Shown: positions 31,919 through 44,511 of the stretch, piece after piece | Position numbering within the stretch: position 1 is the first letter of the stretch | Layout of the letters: each line of letters starts with the position of its first letter | Origin: Artemisia argyi | Taxonomy: Eukaryota; Streptophyta; Magnoliopsida; Asterales; Asteraceae | Length of the DNA stretch: 64,000 nucleotides | Assembly (NCBI GenBank): GCA_030686995.1 | Contig: CM060693.1 | Location: 114,895,728-114,959,727 of the forward strand | Direction: 5' to 3' | Program-made: the position numbers and the translations under genes | The notes under the pieces: generated by a model | What the model was told of the DNA's origin: nothing | The model's database searches: none | Seen by the model: the letters and a program-made list of their open reading frames with translations, nothing else

Positions 31919-34900
31919 TGTAACACCCCAACCCGAAAAGGCTAAAGTGTAACATTATGGAGTCAAATCAGAACACAAGTGATATGGAGATACATTCTAA
32001 AACAAACTTACAAAGGGTTACAAAAGAAACAAAACAAAATACAAGATACAAAAAGGCAACAACATGCTAAGCCTAAAACAATAAGTTACTAAGCCCAAAC
32101 CTAACTGCTTCTAAACATCTCTAAGTCCAATAAATATATATCAGGGTGAAGTCTTCTAAGCCCAAAAGCAAGTAAACTCTCCATCCATAACTCAGCTTCC
32201 TACTAAACCTGCCGCAGGAAAAGAAATGCGGCTGAGCTTAAAAAGCTCAGTGAACAGATATAACAACAAAGTAATATGAACCAGAAACGAGAATCAGAAT
32301 ATATGTTGCATTAGGGAACTCGACGGTATAATATAAGTATGTGGTAAAGGTAACAGTAAAGGTAAAGGTTAAGGTTGTATTAGTATTCTACCACGAGCCA
32401 AACAAATCAAAACAAATCAAAGTCTCCAGCATAGTAACCATGTATTCAAAGGGGAGACCTCAGAATACCAAATGTAGTCGGAGGGGAGTCCTTAAATAAC
32501 CAAATTGGAGTAGCTAGCTCCCAAATATTGTGAAAGGCATGTATTGCACACAGTACCAGACACCAAACCAAATGTAGTAGCAAATCTAGGATGCATCCAT
32601 ACGCCTCTACCCAAACCAATTGCAGATCAAACAAAGGGACGGTGTGGAACATCACTCGACCACACTAGAGTCATGACATTTGTGTATCAATGCCACGATC
32701 ATGTTACCTTCATTACTAGGAAAATGCTCGGGTATAATACTGAAGGGTCAAAGGCAAATCAAATAGCAAAGTCTAAGTCAAATCAAAGTATCATAATCCA
32801 AGGTGCATAGCAAAGGTTCAGGTTAAAGATTCAGGGTTCATAATCAGAATTCAAATCAAAGGTTTATAGCAAAAGTTAAATTCAAATGGATCATATCAAA
32901 GATGTAATATAAATGAGTCAAAATGGACAGGTCAAAACCAAAGTTCCCAATCCACCAGGTTCACTACTCCAGTTCCAAACTCCCATAGTTCATAAATCAA
33001 AGGGTCATAGTGAGAGTTTAAAACAAAATTTCAATTTAGCAGGTTCCCATCACTTGTTTAAAAAGGTTCGTAGTACAATCCATTCAAAAGGTTTATAACA
33101 AGGTTCATTTAGAAAAGATCTTCCAAAAGATGACATTTATAAAAGTGATCTTTAATAAAGGTTTTCATAAGATATTCTTCAAAAGTGGTTTTTATGAATT
33201 TATAAAATCCCATAGGTAAGTGGTCTTAAATCATATTAAAAGTGCCGTTATAAAATAGTTTCTCCTTTAAATGTTTCCATGTCAAAATCAAGAAAAGAAA
33301 TTTCACCTCCCGTTATATTATCCCAAAAAATATCCAAGGTCTCACAAAGGTTCAAAGATTAAGGTCACAAAAGGGTAACAATCAAGTTGTGTCCATATCA
33401 TACCCTGAGGGTTCAAACAAATACCAATAGAATCCCAATACCCCGAAGTACATCAACCTAATAGCCAAGGTGCAAAGGTTCACACGGATCAAAGGTTTAA
33501 ATAACAATGGCAGATCAAATGTCAAAGGCTCACAATTTAAGGGAAGCATAGCAAAGTTCACAAATCAAGTGAATATGAGAGAGAGTTCATGAGAAACCTG
33601 TGAAATGGTCAGAATATCTGTACCTTAATCGCAAATGCAAAAACACACCGGAAGACACAAGGATCAGAAGTTACTCCTCCTTCAGCGAATCTACACGAAT
33701 TAATGATTGTTTTGTTATTAATACTTATTTTAAATCAAATTACTCATTTCAGTCGGCTCTCCATTTTTAGTAACTTTTCCTTTATATCAGCTTCTCGTTT
33801 TAGCATCTTCCCAATTTAGTAAGTTTCCACATTTAGTGAGCTTCCCGAAATGGTAATTCAATATACAATGACAATTATATAATCTTTAAGGATTAGAATG
33901 ACCAATATAATAGATTAGGGTTAAATATGTCAATGTCACAAAGTTTAGGATCCAAAATGTAAAAATATTAAAAAGCCAAAAAAAACTATTTTAAAGTTTA
34001 TTTTATATATTTATATTAAGATAATAATTTTAGACTCTGTCGTAATAATTTTAGACCCCGTCGTTATAATTATATATAGTTTATTAAGGTACCCACGATA
34101 TTAATATTTATGCCACGACGACCCAAGATTTTACTAAATCATGTAAGACTCGTTTATAGCCCGACATCGTTTCACTTTAAAACAAAAGTTAAATGAAGAC
34201 ACAAACGCAAACACTGATGTCCAAAACCAACGAGGCATGATCATCTATTAAATATTTTGCATACGTGATATGTATATATATTTTATACTCCCAAGGCTCA
34301 TAACATGTTAATATGTTTAACTCATTTTATCATTAGGTAAATGATCATACGTAGTAAGCACCAGTTCTATATATACTTCAGTAATGATCGATTGACACCA
34401 AATAAACACAACGCCAACCAAAAAGACCGGGTCGAATCTGGTTTGCCATGCATGCGGTCACCAAAACCTTTATCCCAACTCATATAGCACTTGTACTTTA
34501 TGTGGTATCAAAATAAGCATGCAACATTCCAGCAGATCATTAGTTACACAAAGAGTATTCTTATTATGATTTATAAAAGTTTCACATGTGTAAATATAAG
34601 CATGCATGCGTTTCATATATTCAGCCGATTCTGACATATCAAAGATTCAAAGTGACATTCCTTTTGATTTCTCGCTATTAATGTGTCGATTATATAATGT
34701 TTCGGTATGATTTTATATGTTAATATTATTCTCGATTGCATGCAGTCGATTCGAAGATAGGAAAGTATGATCAAAACAGAACCAAAAGAAAGAATTGAAC
34801 AAGATTAGTTTTATGCTTACCCGCGAAGTGCGACACAAGGGACGAGGACGAGCATTCGTCAAAACAAAAATCGAACCAAGCAAAAACCAACACCTCTTTC

Positions 34901-35686
34901 AAAAACCCATGTACACACAAGCTTATTCGAGCCGAGATACCCCACTTACAAGAATCCTTTCAACCTCCTTCAGATGGAATAAAACCCGCGTTCAAAAACC
35001 CTTCTAACCTGAATCATGCAACGCCTATACCTTGTCGAACAACAGTGGTGAATGACAAACACGAACCCTTCTTGAAGCCCTTGCACTAGATCGAATGGAG
35101 ATAGGAAAAATGACAGCCGCTATTTTTGTTTGAGAAGAAATACGTTTAGGGTTTAGTAGGTTTGTTAAGTTTATGAAATATGGTGGTGATATACTTGTGG
35201 GATGTGAATGATTCGGTATCAAATAAACCGAATGGGATGGTTTTCAAAAATGGAATTGCCCGAAATTAAGGGAGTGATAAGGGAAGGAAAAGTCAATCAC
35301 GAATGTAGCCCTTTTCTAGTTTTCATACTTATGTGACACATCGAAAAATATTTTTATGGGCGTGTAACTTATTAAGGAAACTAATAAAGGTGTCATTATT
35401 TTGTTTTAATTGAAAATTAAGTGTCGCTTATAAGTTATAGCTAGTAGTCGAAATTGTAGCGGAGGATTTAATGAGATTTTGGAAATTACACCTTCAACAT
35501 AAACGTGTGATTGTTGCTAGGTTTTAGGAATTTTACACACTTATATATTTTACTTAATTTAGTCTTAGGTTAGTATTAATAAGTTTATAATGTATATTAT
35601 AGAGTTTATGATTTTAACTGATTAAAAGTTTAGTAAAAATTCAAAATTATACGTAATTTAGGTTCACGATTTTATAGGGTTTTACA
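31919..35686 (-). repeat. 3' LTR of G1
   Basis: 3,768 bp, collinear with 38200-42293 apart from small indels and the 308-bp solo LTR in that copy. Contains only short chance ORFs and degenerate repeats such as TCAAAGGTTCATAGCAAAGG (about 32800-33100). Confidence 0.88.
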
Positions 35687-35777
35687 ATTATTCCCCTCTC
35701 AAAAAGAATTTTCGTCTGCGAAAATGCAAAAGGTAAGGTGGTGAAACAAAACGAAGGTGCACCAAACTACGAACAGA

Positions 35778-35843
<66 letters not shown>

Positions 35844-38199
35844 TAACTCGCACAAATTCAGACTTTAAGAATTTCAGCAACAGTATGATCTTGTTTCCCA
35901 AGACTTGATCTCAATTATTCTGAGGTGGTTTCGGTTTCCCCAGAGAAGGCACATCACACAAAATCCAAATCAAAAGAATCACATACCGAACGTAACGGAT
36001 GACAATCGTATCCCCTTAAAAGATATTCACAGGAAAAACATAGGACTGGGTGGATATTTCATCCGCGAACAAGGAATTGATCTGATCGGATGAGAATGTA
36101 ACGAACGATAGCATCATGAAGGTGACATATAAAGGTTTAACTCTTCAGATTTACAAACAGTTTCGTCTTCAATACAACCTTCCAAAGGTATTTTCGTAAA
36201 CCGACAGATCTTAATTCTCAAAATCCAAAACTTCATATTTTAACTCATAACAGGTCATCATGAAACGAATTCATCGAATGAGATAAGTGTATACATAGCA
36301 AAGCATAGGTGTAGCTTTTCATAGTAACAAATCAAACCCATATAGGAAGAAAATAAGTTGCTCGATAATATCAAATGGCAAGAAGCTCTACAGCGGAACT
36401 TAGGATTTATCAAGACATAGAAGTCAAACAATCGCGTGACGCGTATCCAAACGTATCAAAACATACGGCGATAAGGCGGATCAGACGTACAGATCAAAAG
36501 AATCCTAAGGTCTCACTATTCATAGATCATCGCAAACGAAATAGAAATCTAAGTCTCCACTAAGGCACTTCTCAAGACATCCTATGAACACAACAAGTGC
36601 ACATTATATGATGTAAGTATTATCACGTTGGCCAAACGTCATAATACTAGCATCATATAAATATGCCCTCATGATGATCATACTCTATCTCAATCAGTGA
36701 AACAATCCACTAATCCACCTAACAGTCCATCTAACTCCTGGGTTAGACCTAATCAATATCAATAACGAAACGATGTCGACAAAACAAACGAAGCTCGGAA
36801 AGATGTGACAAAAAATCAAACAATCATCATCAGTAAGAACATGTCGTTAAAGCATCAATTCCTCCATCACAAAGTTCGTTTCAAGAATTTATCTCTTTAG
36901 AATCTTCTTATGTCCGAGTTGTCAGTCTTCATCCATCTTCTAGTTTAAGAGTGAAACGGAATCATTAACTTGAGTTTGGTTCCTCAAGCCTTCTGTAGTT
37001 CCTTCTTGGAATGTGACTGTGTAATGTGAATCTCTGGTACGGTCTTCAATCACCTCATCATCCAGTCTGCTTCCACTCTCGATTCATCCTTGTACAACCA
37101 AGATGAATAGGGAAGTGAGACTGTATGTTCTTCATCAGCTCCAGGTTCACCGTCTTGACCAGGTTCCTTCGTTCTGCTCGTCCACTCTTCTGCCTTATGA
37201 GGAAAGTCACCAGTTCTTCAGGGTAGTCACCGTTGTTTGTCATCTTCAGGTTCTATCCAACTCTATACTCCGGTGGAAAACTTGGTGGTTCAACAAGAAT
37301 CATATCCGAAATTTTCAGGGTGCCAAAAATAATTCACACAATAATGTTCATTCCTCGGTGAACATAATAGGCGCAAGAGAATTTCATAACCGCGAATGTA
37401 ACGTACGAGTATCTAGAGAAAATAATGAAAGGAAAAGTTCAATGATAGGAAATCATGGTAGAGGATTTTCAAATAGTTCAAAACATCAAAGGTGAGACAT
37501 AGTAGAACAATCGTCAGCATCTCAAATGCTTAAGCAATCAAAACTCATATCAGGATCAAATCAAAGTTGACTCTCCAAGGAAAGACAGGTCAACCTAGCA
37601 GACCTTTATCGTTCAAAGTGAAAAGAAATTCTCTTATACTCGTGGTTAAACACCACCCGACTTCTCAGAGATGGAAGAGATGAGTAAAACGAAATCAAAT
37701 AATGTCAGAATACTTACACAGGATTTTCCAAAAGCAAGATACAAACATACAGTGCATCAAACACGTCGTCGCCATGTAGATTTCTCAGAATGCCTGAAGT
37801 GATATCAAAAGGATTAACAAACAGATCAGAGGTCGAAGATAAAATCAAAATAGCGTTATGCATTTTCATGCAATCTTAAATGCCTTCATAATTACTGGTG
37901 GTAAACTTAGGTGGTGCAAAGATTTCTAATTCCAGGAGGATGATTCCAAAAGACATAGCTAAACATAAGGCACGAATCAGAGTAATGCGGAAGCAAAGAT
38001 ACATAAGCAAAATCTTAAAGTCTACCCATTCTTTACAGGTCAAAACTTAAGTTAATGCAGGGGATTCCTAAAGCAAGTTCTCAAAGCGGTTTCTTATGTT
38101 CCTACAATGGAAGCCTAATGGTCCAAAACTCACAGGTCATAGCCTAAGCTCTACGGGTGTTGAATCCGTTGATCCAAGCCTGGTCTCTGATACCATAAT
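35687..38199 (-). other. G1 internal region, non-coding
   Basis: About 2.5 kb with stops in all frames and no recognisable domain. It holds a (TA)n array at 35779-35840, the polypurine tract at its left end and the primer-binding site at its right end. Confidence 0.7.
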
Positions 38200-41100
38200 T
38201 GTAACACCCCAACCCGAAAAGGCTAAAGTGTAACATTATGGAGTCAAATCAGAACACAAGTGATACGGAGATACATTCTAAAACAAACTTACCAAGGGTT
38301 ACAAAAGAAACAAAACAAAATACAAGATACAAAAAGGCAACAACATGCTAAGCCCAAAATAATAAGCTACTAAGCCCAAACCTAACTGCTTATAAACATC
38401 TCTAAGTCCAGCAAATATCTATTAGGGTGAAGTCTTCTAAGCCCAAAAGCAAGTAAACTCTCCATCCATAACTCAACTTCCTACTAAACCTGCCGCAGGA
38501 AAAGAAATGTGGTTGAGCTTAAAAAGCTCAGTGAACAGATATAATAACAAAGTAATATGAAATAGAAACGAGAATCAGAATATATGTTGCATTAGGGAAC
38601 TCGAAGGTATAATATAAGTATAAGGTAAAGGTAACAGTAAAGGTAAAGGTTAAGGTTGTATTAGTATTCTACCACGAGCCAAACAAATCAAAACAAATCA
38701 AAGTCTCCAGCATAGTAACCATGTATTCAAAGGGGAGACCTCAGAATACCAAATGTAGTAGGAGGGTATCCTCAAGTAACCAAATTGGAGTAGCTAGCTC
38801 CCAAATATTGTGAAAGGCATGTATTGCACACAGTACCAGACACCAAACCAAATGTAGTAGCAAATCAAATCAAAGCAAATCTAGGGTGCATCCATACGCC
38901 CCTACCCAAACCAATTGCAGATCAAACAAAGGGACGGTGTGGAACATCACTCGACCACACTGGAGTCATGACATTGGTGCATCAATGCCACGGTCATGTT
39001 ACCTTCATGACTAGGAAAATGCTTGAGTATAATACTGAAGGGTCAAAGGCAAATCAAATAGCAAAGTCTAAGTCAAATCAAAGTATCATAATCCAAGGTG
39101 CATAGCAAAGGTTCAGGTCAAAGATTCAGGGTTCATAATCAGAGTTCAAATCAAAGGTTCATAGCAAAGGTTTATAGCAAAAGTTAAATTCAAATGGATC
39201 ATATCAAAGATGTAATATCAATGAGTCAAAATGGACAGGTCAAAACCAAAGTTCCCAATCCACCAGGTACACTACTCCAGTTCCCAAGTCCCATAGTTCA
39301 TAAATCAAAGGGTCATAGTGAGAGTTTAAAACAAAATTTCAATTTAGCAGGTTCCAATCACTTGTTTAAAAAGGTTCGTAGAACAATCCATTCAAAAGAT
39401 TTATAACAAGGTTCATTTAGAAAAGATCTTCCAAAAGATGACATTTATAAAAGTGATCTTTAATAAAGGTTTTCATTAATTTATAAAATCCCATAGGTAA
39501 GTGGTCTTAAATCATATTAAAAGTGTCGTTATAAAATAGTTTCTCCTTTAAATGTTTCCATGTCAAAATTAAGAAAAGAAATTTCACCTCCCGTTATATT
39601 ATCTCAAATAATATCCTAGGTCTCATAAAGGTTCAAAGGTTAAGGTCACAAACGGTTAACAATCAAGTTGCGTCCATATCATACCATGAGGGTTCAAACA
39701 AATACGAATAGAATCCCAATACCCCGAAGTACATCAACCTTAGAGCCAAGGTGCAAAGGTTCACACGGATCAAAGGTTCAAATAACAATGGCATATCCAA
39801 TGTCAAAGGCTCACAATTTAAGGGAAGCATAGCAAGGTTCACAAATCAAGTTAAGATGAGAGAGAGAGAGTTCATGAGAAACCAGTGAAAAGGTCAGAAT
39901 ATCTTTACCTTAACCGCAAATTCAAAAACACACCAGAAGACACAAGGATCAGAAGTTACTCTTCCTTCAGCGAATCTACACGAATTAATGATCGGTTTGT
40001 TATTAATACTTATTTTAAATTAGATTACTGATTTTAGTCGGCTCTCCATTTTTAGTAACTTTTCCTTTATAGCAGCTTCTCGTTTTAGCATCTTCCCGAT
40101 TTAGTAAGTTTCCACATTTAGTGAGCTTCCCGAAATGGTAATTCACTACTTTAGGGTTATAATGACAATTATATAATCTTTAAGGATTAGAATGACCAAT
40201 ATAATAGTTTAGGGTTAAATATGTCAATGTCACAAAGTTTAGGGTTCAAAATGTAAAAATATTAAAAAGCCAAAGAAAAATATTTTAAAGTTTATTTTAT
40301 AAATTTATATTAAGATAATAATTTTAGACCCCGTCGTAATAATTTTAGACCCCATCGTTATAATTTTATATAGTTTCTTAACGTACCCACGATATTAATA
40401 TTTATGCCACGACGACCCAAGATTTTACTAAATCACGTAAGACTCGTTTATAGCCCGACATCGTTTCACTTTAAGATAAAAGTTAAATGAAGACACAAAC
40501 GCAAACACTGACGTCCAAAACCAACGAGGCATGATCATCTATTAAGTATTTTGCATACGTGATATGTATATATATTTTATACTCCCAAGGCTCTTAACAT
40601 GTTAATATGTTTTACTCATTTTATCATTAGGTAAATGATCATACGTAGTAAGCACCAGTTCTATATATACTTCAGTAATGATCGATTGACACCAAACAAA
40701 CACAACGCCAACCAAAAAGACCGGGTCGAATCTGGTTTGCCATGCATGCGGTCACCAAAACCTTTATCCCAACTCATATAGCACTCGTATTTTATGTGGT
40801 ATCAAAATAAGCATGCAACATTCCAGCCAGTCATTAGTTACACAAAGAGTATTCTTATTATGATTTATAAAAGTTTCACATGTATAAATATAAGCATGCA
40901 TGCGTTTCATATATTCAGCCGATTCTGACATATCAAAGATTCAAAGTGACATTCCTTTTGATTTCTTGCTATTAATGTGTCGTTTATATAATGTTTCGGT
41001 ATGATTTAATATGTTAATATTATTCTCGATTGCATGCAGCCGATTCGAAGATTGGAAAGTATGATCAAAACAGAACCAAAAGAAAGAATTGAACAAGATT

Positions 41101-42293
41101 AGTTTTATGCTTACCCGCGAAGTGCGACACAAAAGACGAGGACGAGCATTCGTCAAAACAAAAATCGAACCTAGCAAAAACCAACACCTCTTTCAAAAAA
41201 CCCCTGTACACACAACCTTATTCGAGCCGAGATACCCCACTTACAAGAATCCTTTCAACCTCCTTCAGATGGAATAAAACCCGCGTTCAAAAACCCTTCT
41301 AACCTGAATCATGCAACGCCTATACCTTGTCGAACAACAGTGGTGAATGACAAACACAAACACTTCTTGAAGCCCTTGCACTAGGTCGAATGGAGATAGG
41401 AAAAATGACAGCCGCTATTTTTTTTTAGAAGAAATAGGTTTAGGGTTTAGTAGGTTTGTTAAGTTTGTGAAATATGGTGGTGATATACCTGTGGGATGTG
41501 AATGATTCGGTATCAAATAAACCGAATGGGATGGTTTTCAAAAATGGAATTGCCCGAAATTAAGGGAGTGATAAGGGAAGGAAAAGTCAATCACGAATGT
41601 AGTCCTTTTATAGTTTTCATACTTATGTGACACATCATAAAATATTTTTATGGGCGTGTAACTTATTAAGGAAACTAATAAAGGTGTCATTATTTTGTTT
41701 TAATTGAAAATTAAGTGTCGCTTATAAGTTATAGCTAGTAGTTGAAATTGTAGCGGAGGATTTAATGAGATTTCGGAAATTATATGGTAGCCTCGCTTTT
41801 TTATAAAAATAACGCCACACAAGTGAATTGGACTAGATTAGTAACAAGTAGTACCCGCAGGGACTACTATTGTACACTAGGCAAAGTAATGTTGTAATGA
41901 GCCTATAAATACCCCTCATGACTCTCCATGAGGGGTGTGAGAAATTGTGTAACTTTCACTTAGTCATTAATAAATATCCTTTTTCTTCACCCTCTCTCTA
42001 CTTTATCTCTCTAAAACTAAACATGAATTCCATCTATTTTGATCAACCTCGACCTCCTGAATCACATAAAATCATTACTTTTCGGTCCTACATTACACCT
42101 TCAACATAAACGTGTGATTGTTGCTAGGTTTTAGGAATTTTACACACTTATATATTTTACTTAATTTAGTCTTAGGTTAGTATTAATAAGTTTATAATGT
42201 ATATTATAGAGTTTATGATTTTAACTGATTAAAAGTTTAGTAAAAATTCAAAATTATACATAATTTAGGTTCACGATTTTATAGGGTTTTACA
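38200..42293 (-). repeat. 5' LTR of G1
   Basis: 4,094 bp. Without the inserted solo LTR and its target duplication (313 bp) it is 3,781 bp, matching the other LTR closely. Confidence 0.88.
41785..42092 (+). mobile_element. 308-bp solo LTR inserted in a G1 LTR
   Basis: Absent from the sister LTR, which at 35483-35503 reads GGAAATTACACCTTC without interruption. The insert starts TGGTAGCC and ends CCTACA. It is flanked by TTATA (41780-41784) and TTACA (42093-42097), a 5-bp duplication with one transition. It contains a TATA box (TATAAATAC, 41904) and a TAATAAAT polyadenylation-like signal (about 41969). The size fits a small copia or TRIM-type LTR. Confidence 0.85.
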
Positions 42294-42575
42294 ATTAAAG
42301 ATCTGCATAGTTTTCAAAAATTAAATGGTAACACATGTAAATTGCATTATGGAAAAATAAAAATTCGTCGAGATTTAGAATAATTCACTTACTCAGCGTC
42401 TTCAACGACAACTGACCTACGTATTTTTCGCCCCCATGACTATTCACCTCAACAATATTTCCAACACCTACTATAGTTCGAATTATATATGCCAATTCAA
42501 TAGAATGATTTGGTTGGTTGAGTTAAATAAAAATTATTAATAGCCCTACAAAATACATATAAAAACAGTGCATAC

Positions 42576-43088
42576 CGACACAATCGTGCTCGGGATACTT
42601 ATAGTCGTTATCCAAGATACGCGTAAATGGCTCATTAATGAACCCTAGATAGTTTCTGTCTATGTGGTCAGCACGGGTAACATTGGTCCCTTTGTAAAAC
42701 CTAAGCTTCCACTTGTGAGGTACCAAAGGCAACCTTCCACCATTTTTAGCTACACCAAAATTTGATATGACGCAACATTGACCCTCTTGTAAAAGAGGTT
42801 CAAATTTAAACATCAATTCCTTTTTTATGTATACTTGAATACGGTTGCACTATCAAAAAAATTGAAAAGCTCATAATGTTTGTTAAATATGCACAAAAAC
42901 AAAGTATCATGAACGTATTAAGAATACCTCCTCATCCTGGAAAACATAATCCAAACTATATGGATCGTGATCTTCATCAGGCCTATGAGAGTGCCAAATC
43001 GATATGCATCTTCCTTTAATTGTCGTGTTAATAATCATAGGATTGACATCTTTAATTAAAGTCATCCGTCGTTCTGGCAGGCTCATCC
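42576..43088 (-). CDS. RPA1-like OB fold A, two exons
   Basis: Exon 43088-42928 (161 nt) reads RRMTLIKDVNPMIINTTIKG then SIWHSHRPDED, the typical start of plant RPA1-like first OB folds. Exon 42849-42576 (274 nt) continues with KFEPLLQEGQCCVISNFGVA and KLRFYKGTNVTR, ending in phase 1. The intron 42927-42850 is phase 0. Both exons are open. Known family members use this fold to bind single-stranded DNA. Confidence 0.8.
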
Positions 43089-43169
43089 CTGAAAATTTGA
43101 AACAATCCTATATAGCAGCCGAATGTATTCAAATAAAAATATATGATTGATAATAAACAAATACTAAAC

Positions 43170-44480
43170 CTCGTGTACAACCACCAAAAGCAGGCATGCT
43201 CATGGTGGAACCTCTCTTTTGACGCATAGACATCCCTTAGATCAAATTATACATAGTCTTAGAATATAAAAACATACATGATCAAATATACAAAATGGCA
43301 AATAATTTATTCATTAATAAAGAACACGTACAAGTACCCCTAGCGGTAGATGTATTCATTTGAGAGTTCCTACTTTGATCCCAGCTTATACCTATAAATA
43401 TACAAACAACGAATTATTCATAATCCACATTGTATTTAAAGAGAACTAGGACATCTAAATGACATTGCCAATACACAAACCGGATGAAAACAGATTCATA
43501 ATACGAATTCTCAACATCGGTGTTTTCCCTAGTTGAAGTGGAAACGAAGATTCAGAATTTGAAAGTTCATCATATTCTGCCATGTATGATGGAGCAATTC
43601 CAAAAATTTTATTTGCACATCGATTAAATCCTGTAATCACAATAACGTGTTACACGTAGCATTTGAATTCTAAAAACCATATTTAGTATGTAGCAACAAA
43701 AGATAAAATACCTTTATCAAGCTGGTTTGACAATCTCCCCGTTGACCTCATTTTACCGGAAAAATTATTTTGAGACATTTTCGAGGGCATTTTGGGCACT
43801 GTCATGAACTCAGCAAGTTAGTTGTATATAGTTATGTTATGATAGTGTAAAAACACATACAAACTAATTGGAAAAAAATAAAATAACTCAAAGTAAAATT
43901 ACATTGCATTTGCCTTTCTGGAGTGTCACTTGTAAACACTCTGGTTTCCTTCATGTCAGCTTTTGTATTTGCCATGGTTGTTTTCCTTTTGCCAAAATCT
44001 ATAGAGGAGAAAAAAAAATTCACAGATGCATTATATGTGTTTTAAATTTCACACAACCAATGAAAATATTAATACCATTTTTTGGCAGCTCTGGTCTCTC
44101 ATATGCGTAAGCAAGTGTATTCGGCATAGTTGTTTTCCCTTTGCCATAATCTATATAGGAAAAAAATTAAAATGATTAATGATATAAGTAATAAAAACAC
44201 ACACCAAAAAAACACATACAACATAAAATAAAAAACAAAAAAGTGATCGAAAAGACCTCTACCAAAATTTGGTTGACAACATATTAGTTAAATATGGTTA
44301 GCAGAAGATGTATAGTGCTCAAGGAGGGAAACACAGTTTTAAATAAGTTTCAAATTTTCACACAACTAATGAAATTAGGAATACCATTTTGCGGCATACC
44401 TGGTCTTTCATTTGTATAAGTATTTAGCACAGATATTAAGTAATTAAAATAAACCCCAAAAAAACTAAAAACTTAAAAAA

Positions 44481-44511
<31 letters not shown>

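Larger units (their letters stand above)
31919..42293 (-). mobile_element. Gypsy-type LTR element G1 without pol, inside the RPA1-like gene
   Basis: Two direct repeats (31919-35686 and 38200-42293) flank 2.5 kb. Read on the minus strand each LTR runs TGTAAAACCC...GGGGTGTTACA. A tRNA-Met-type primer site (TGGTATCAGAGACC, minus strand, 38195-38182) sits beside the right LTR. A purine tract (GAGAGGGGAATAAT, minus strand, 35700-35687) sits beside the left LTR. The orientation is therefore opposite to the window. The LTR size and GGGGTGTTACA terminus fit Tekay/Del-like chromoviruses. The internal region has no protease, reverse transcriptase or integrase, so the element is non-autonomous. No clean target duplication is seen (AGCCT versus ATTAA). 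Confidence 0.85.

Noticed and set aside
35025..35222. Minus-strand ORF in the G1 LTR
   Set aside because: It is only 65 codons; the sister LTR copy at about 41310-41510 carries substitutions and a deletion in the same stretch, and no domain is seen.
32544..39406. Pairs of short ORFs (e.g. 32544-32810 and 38824-39105) conserved between positions
   Set aside because: They are conserved only because they lie in the two G1 LTRs; they have frame-changing indels between copies and no domain.
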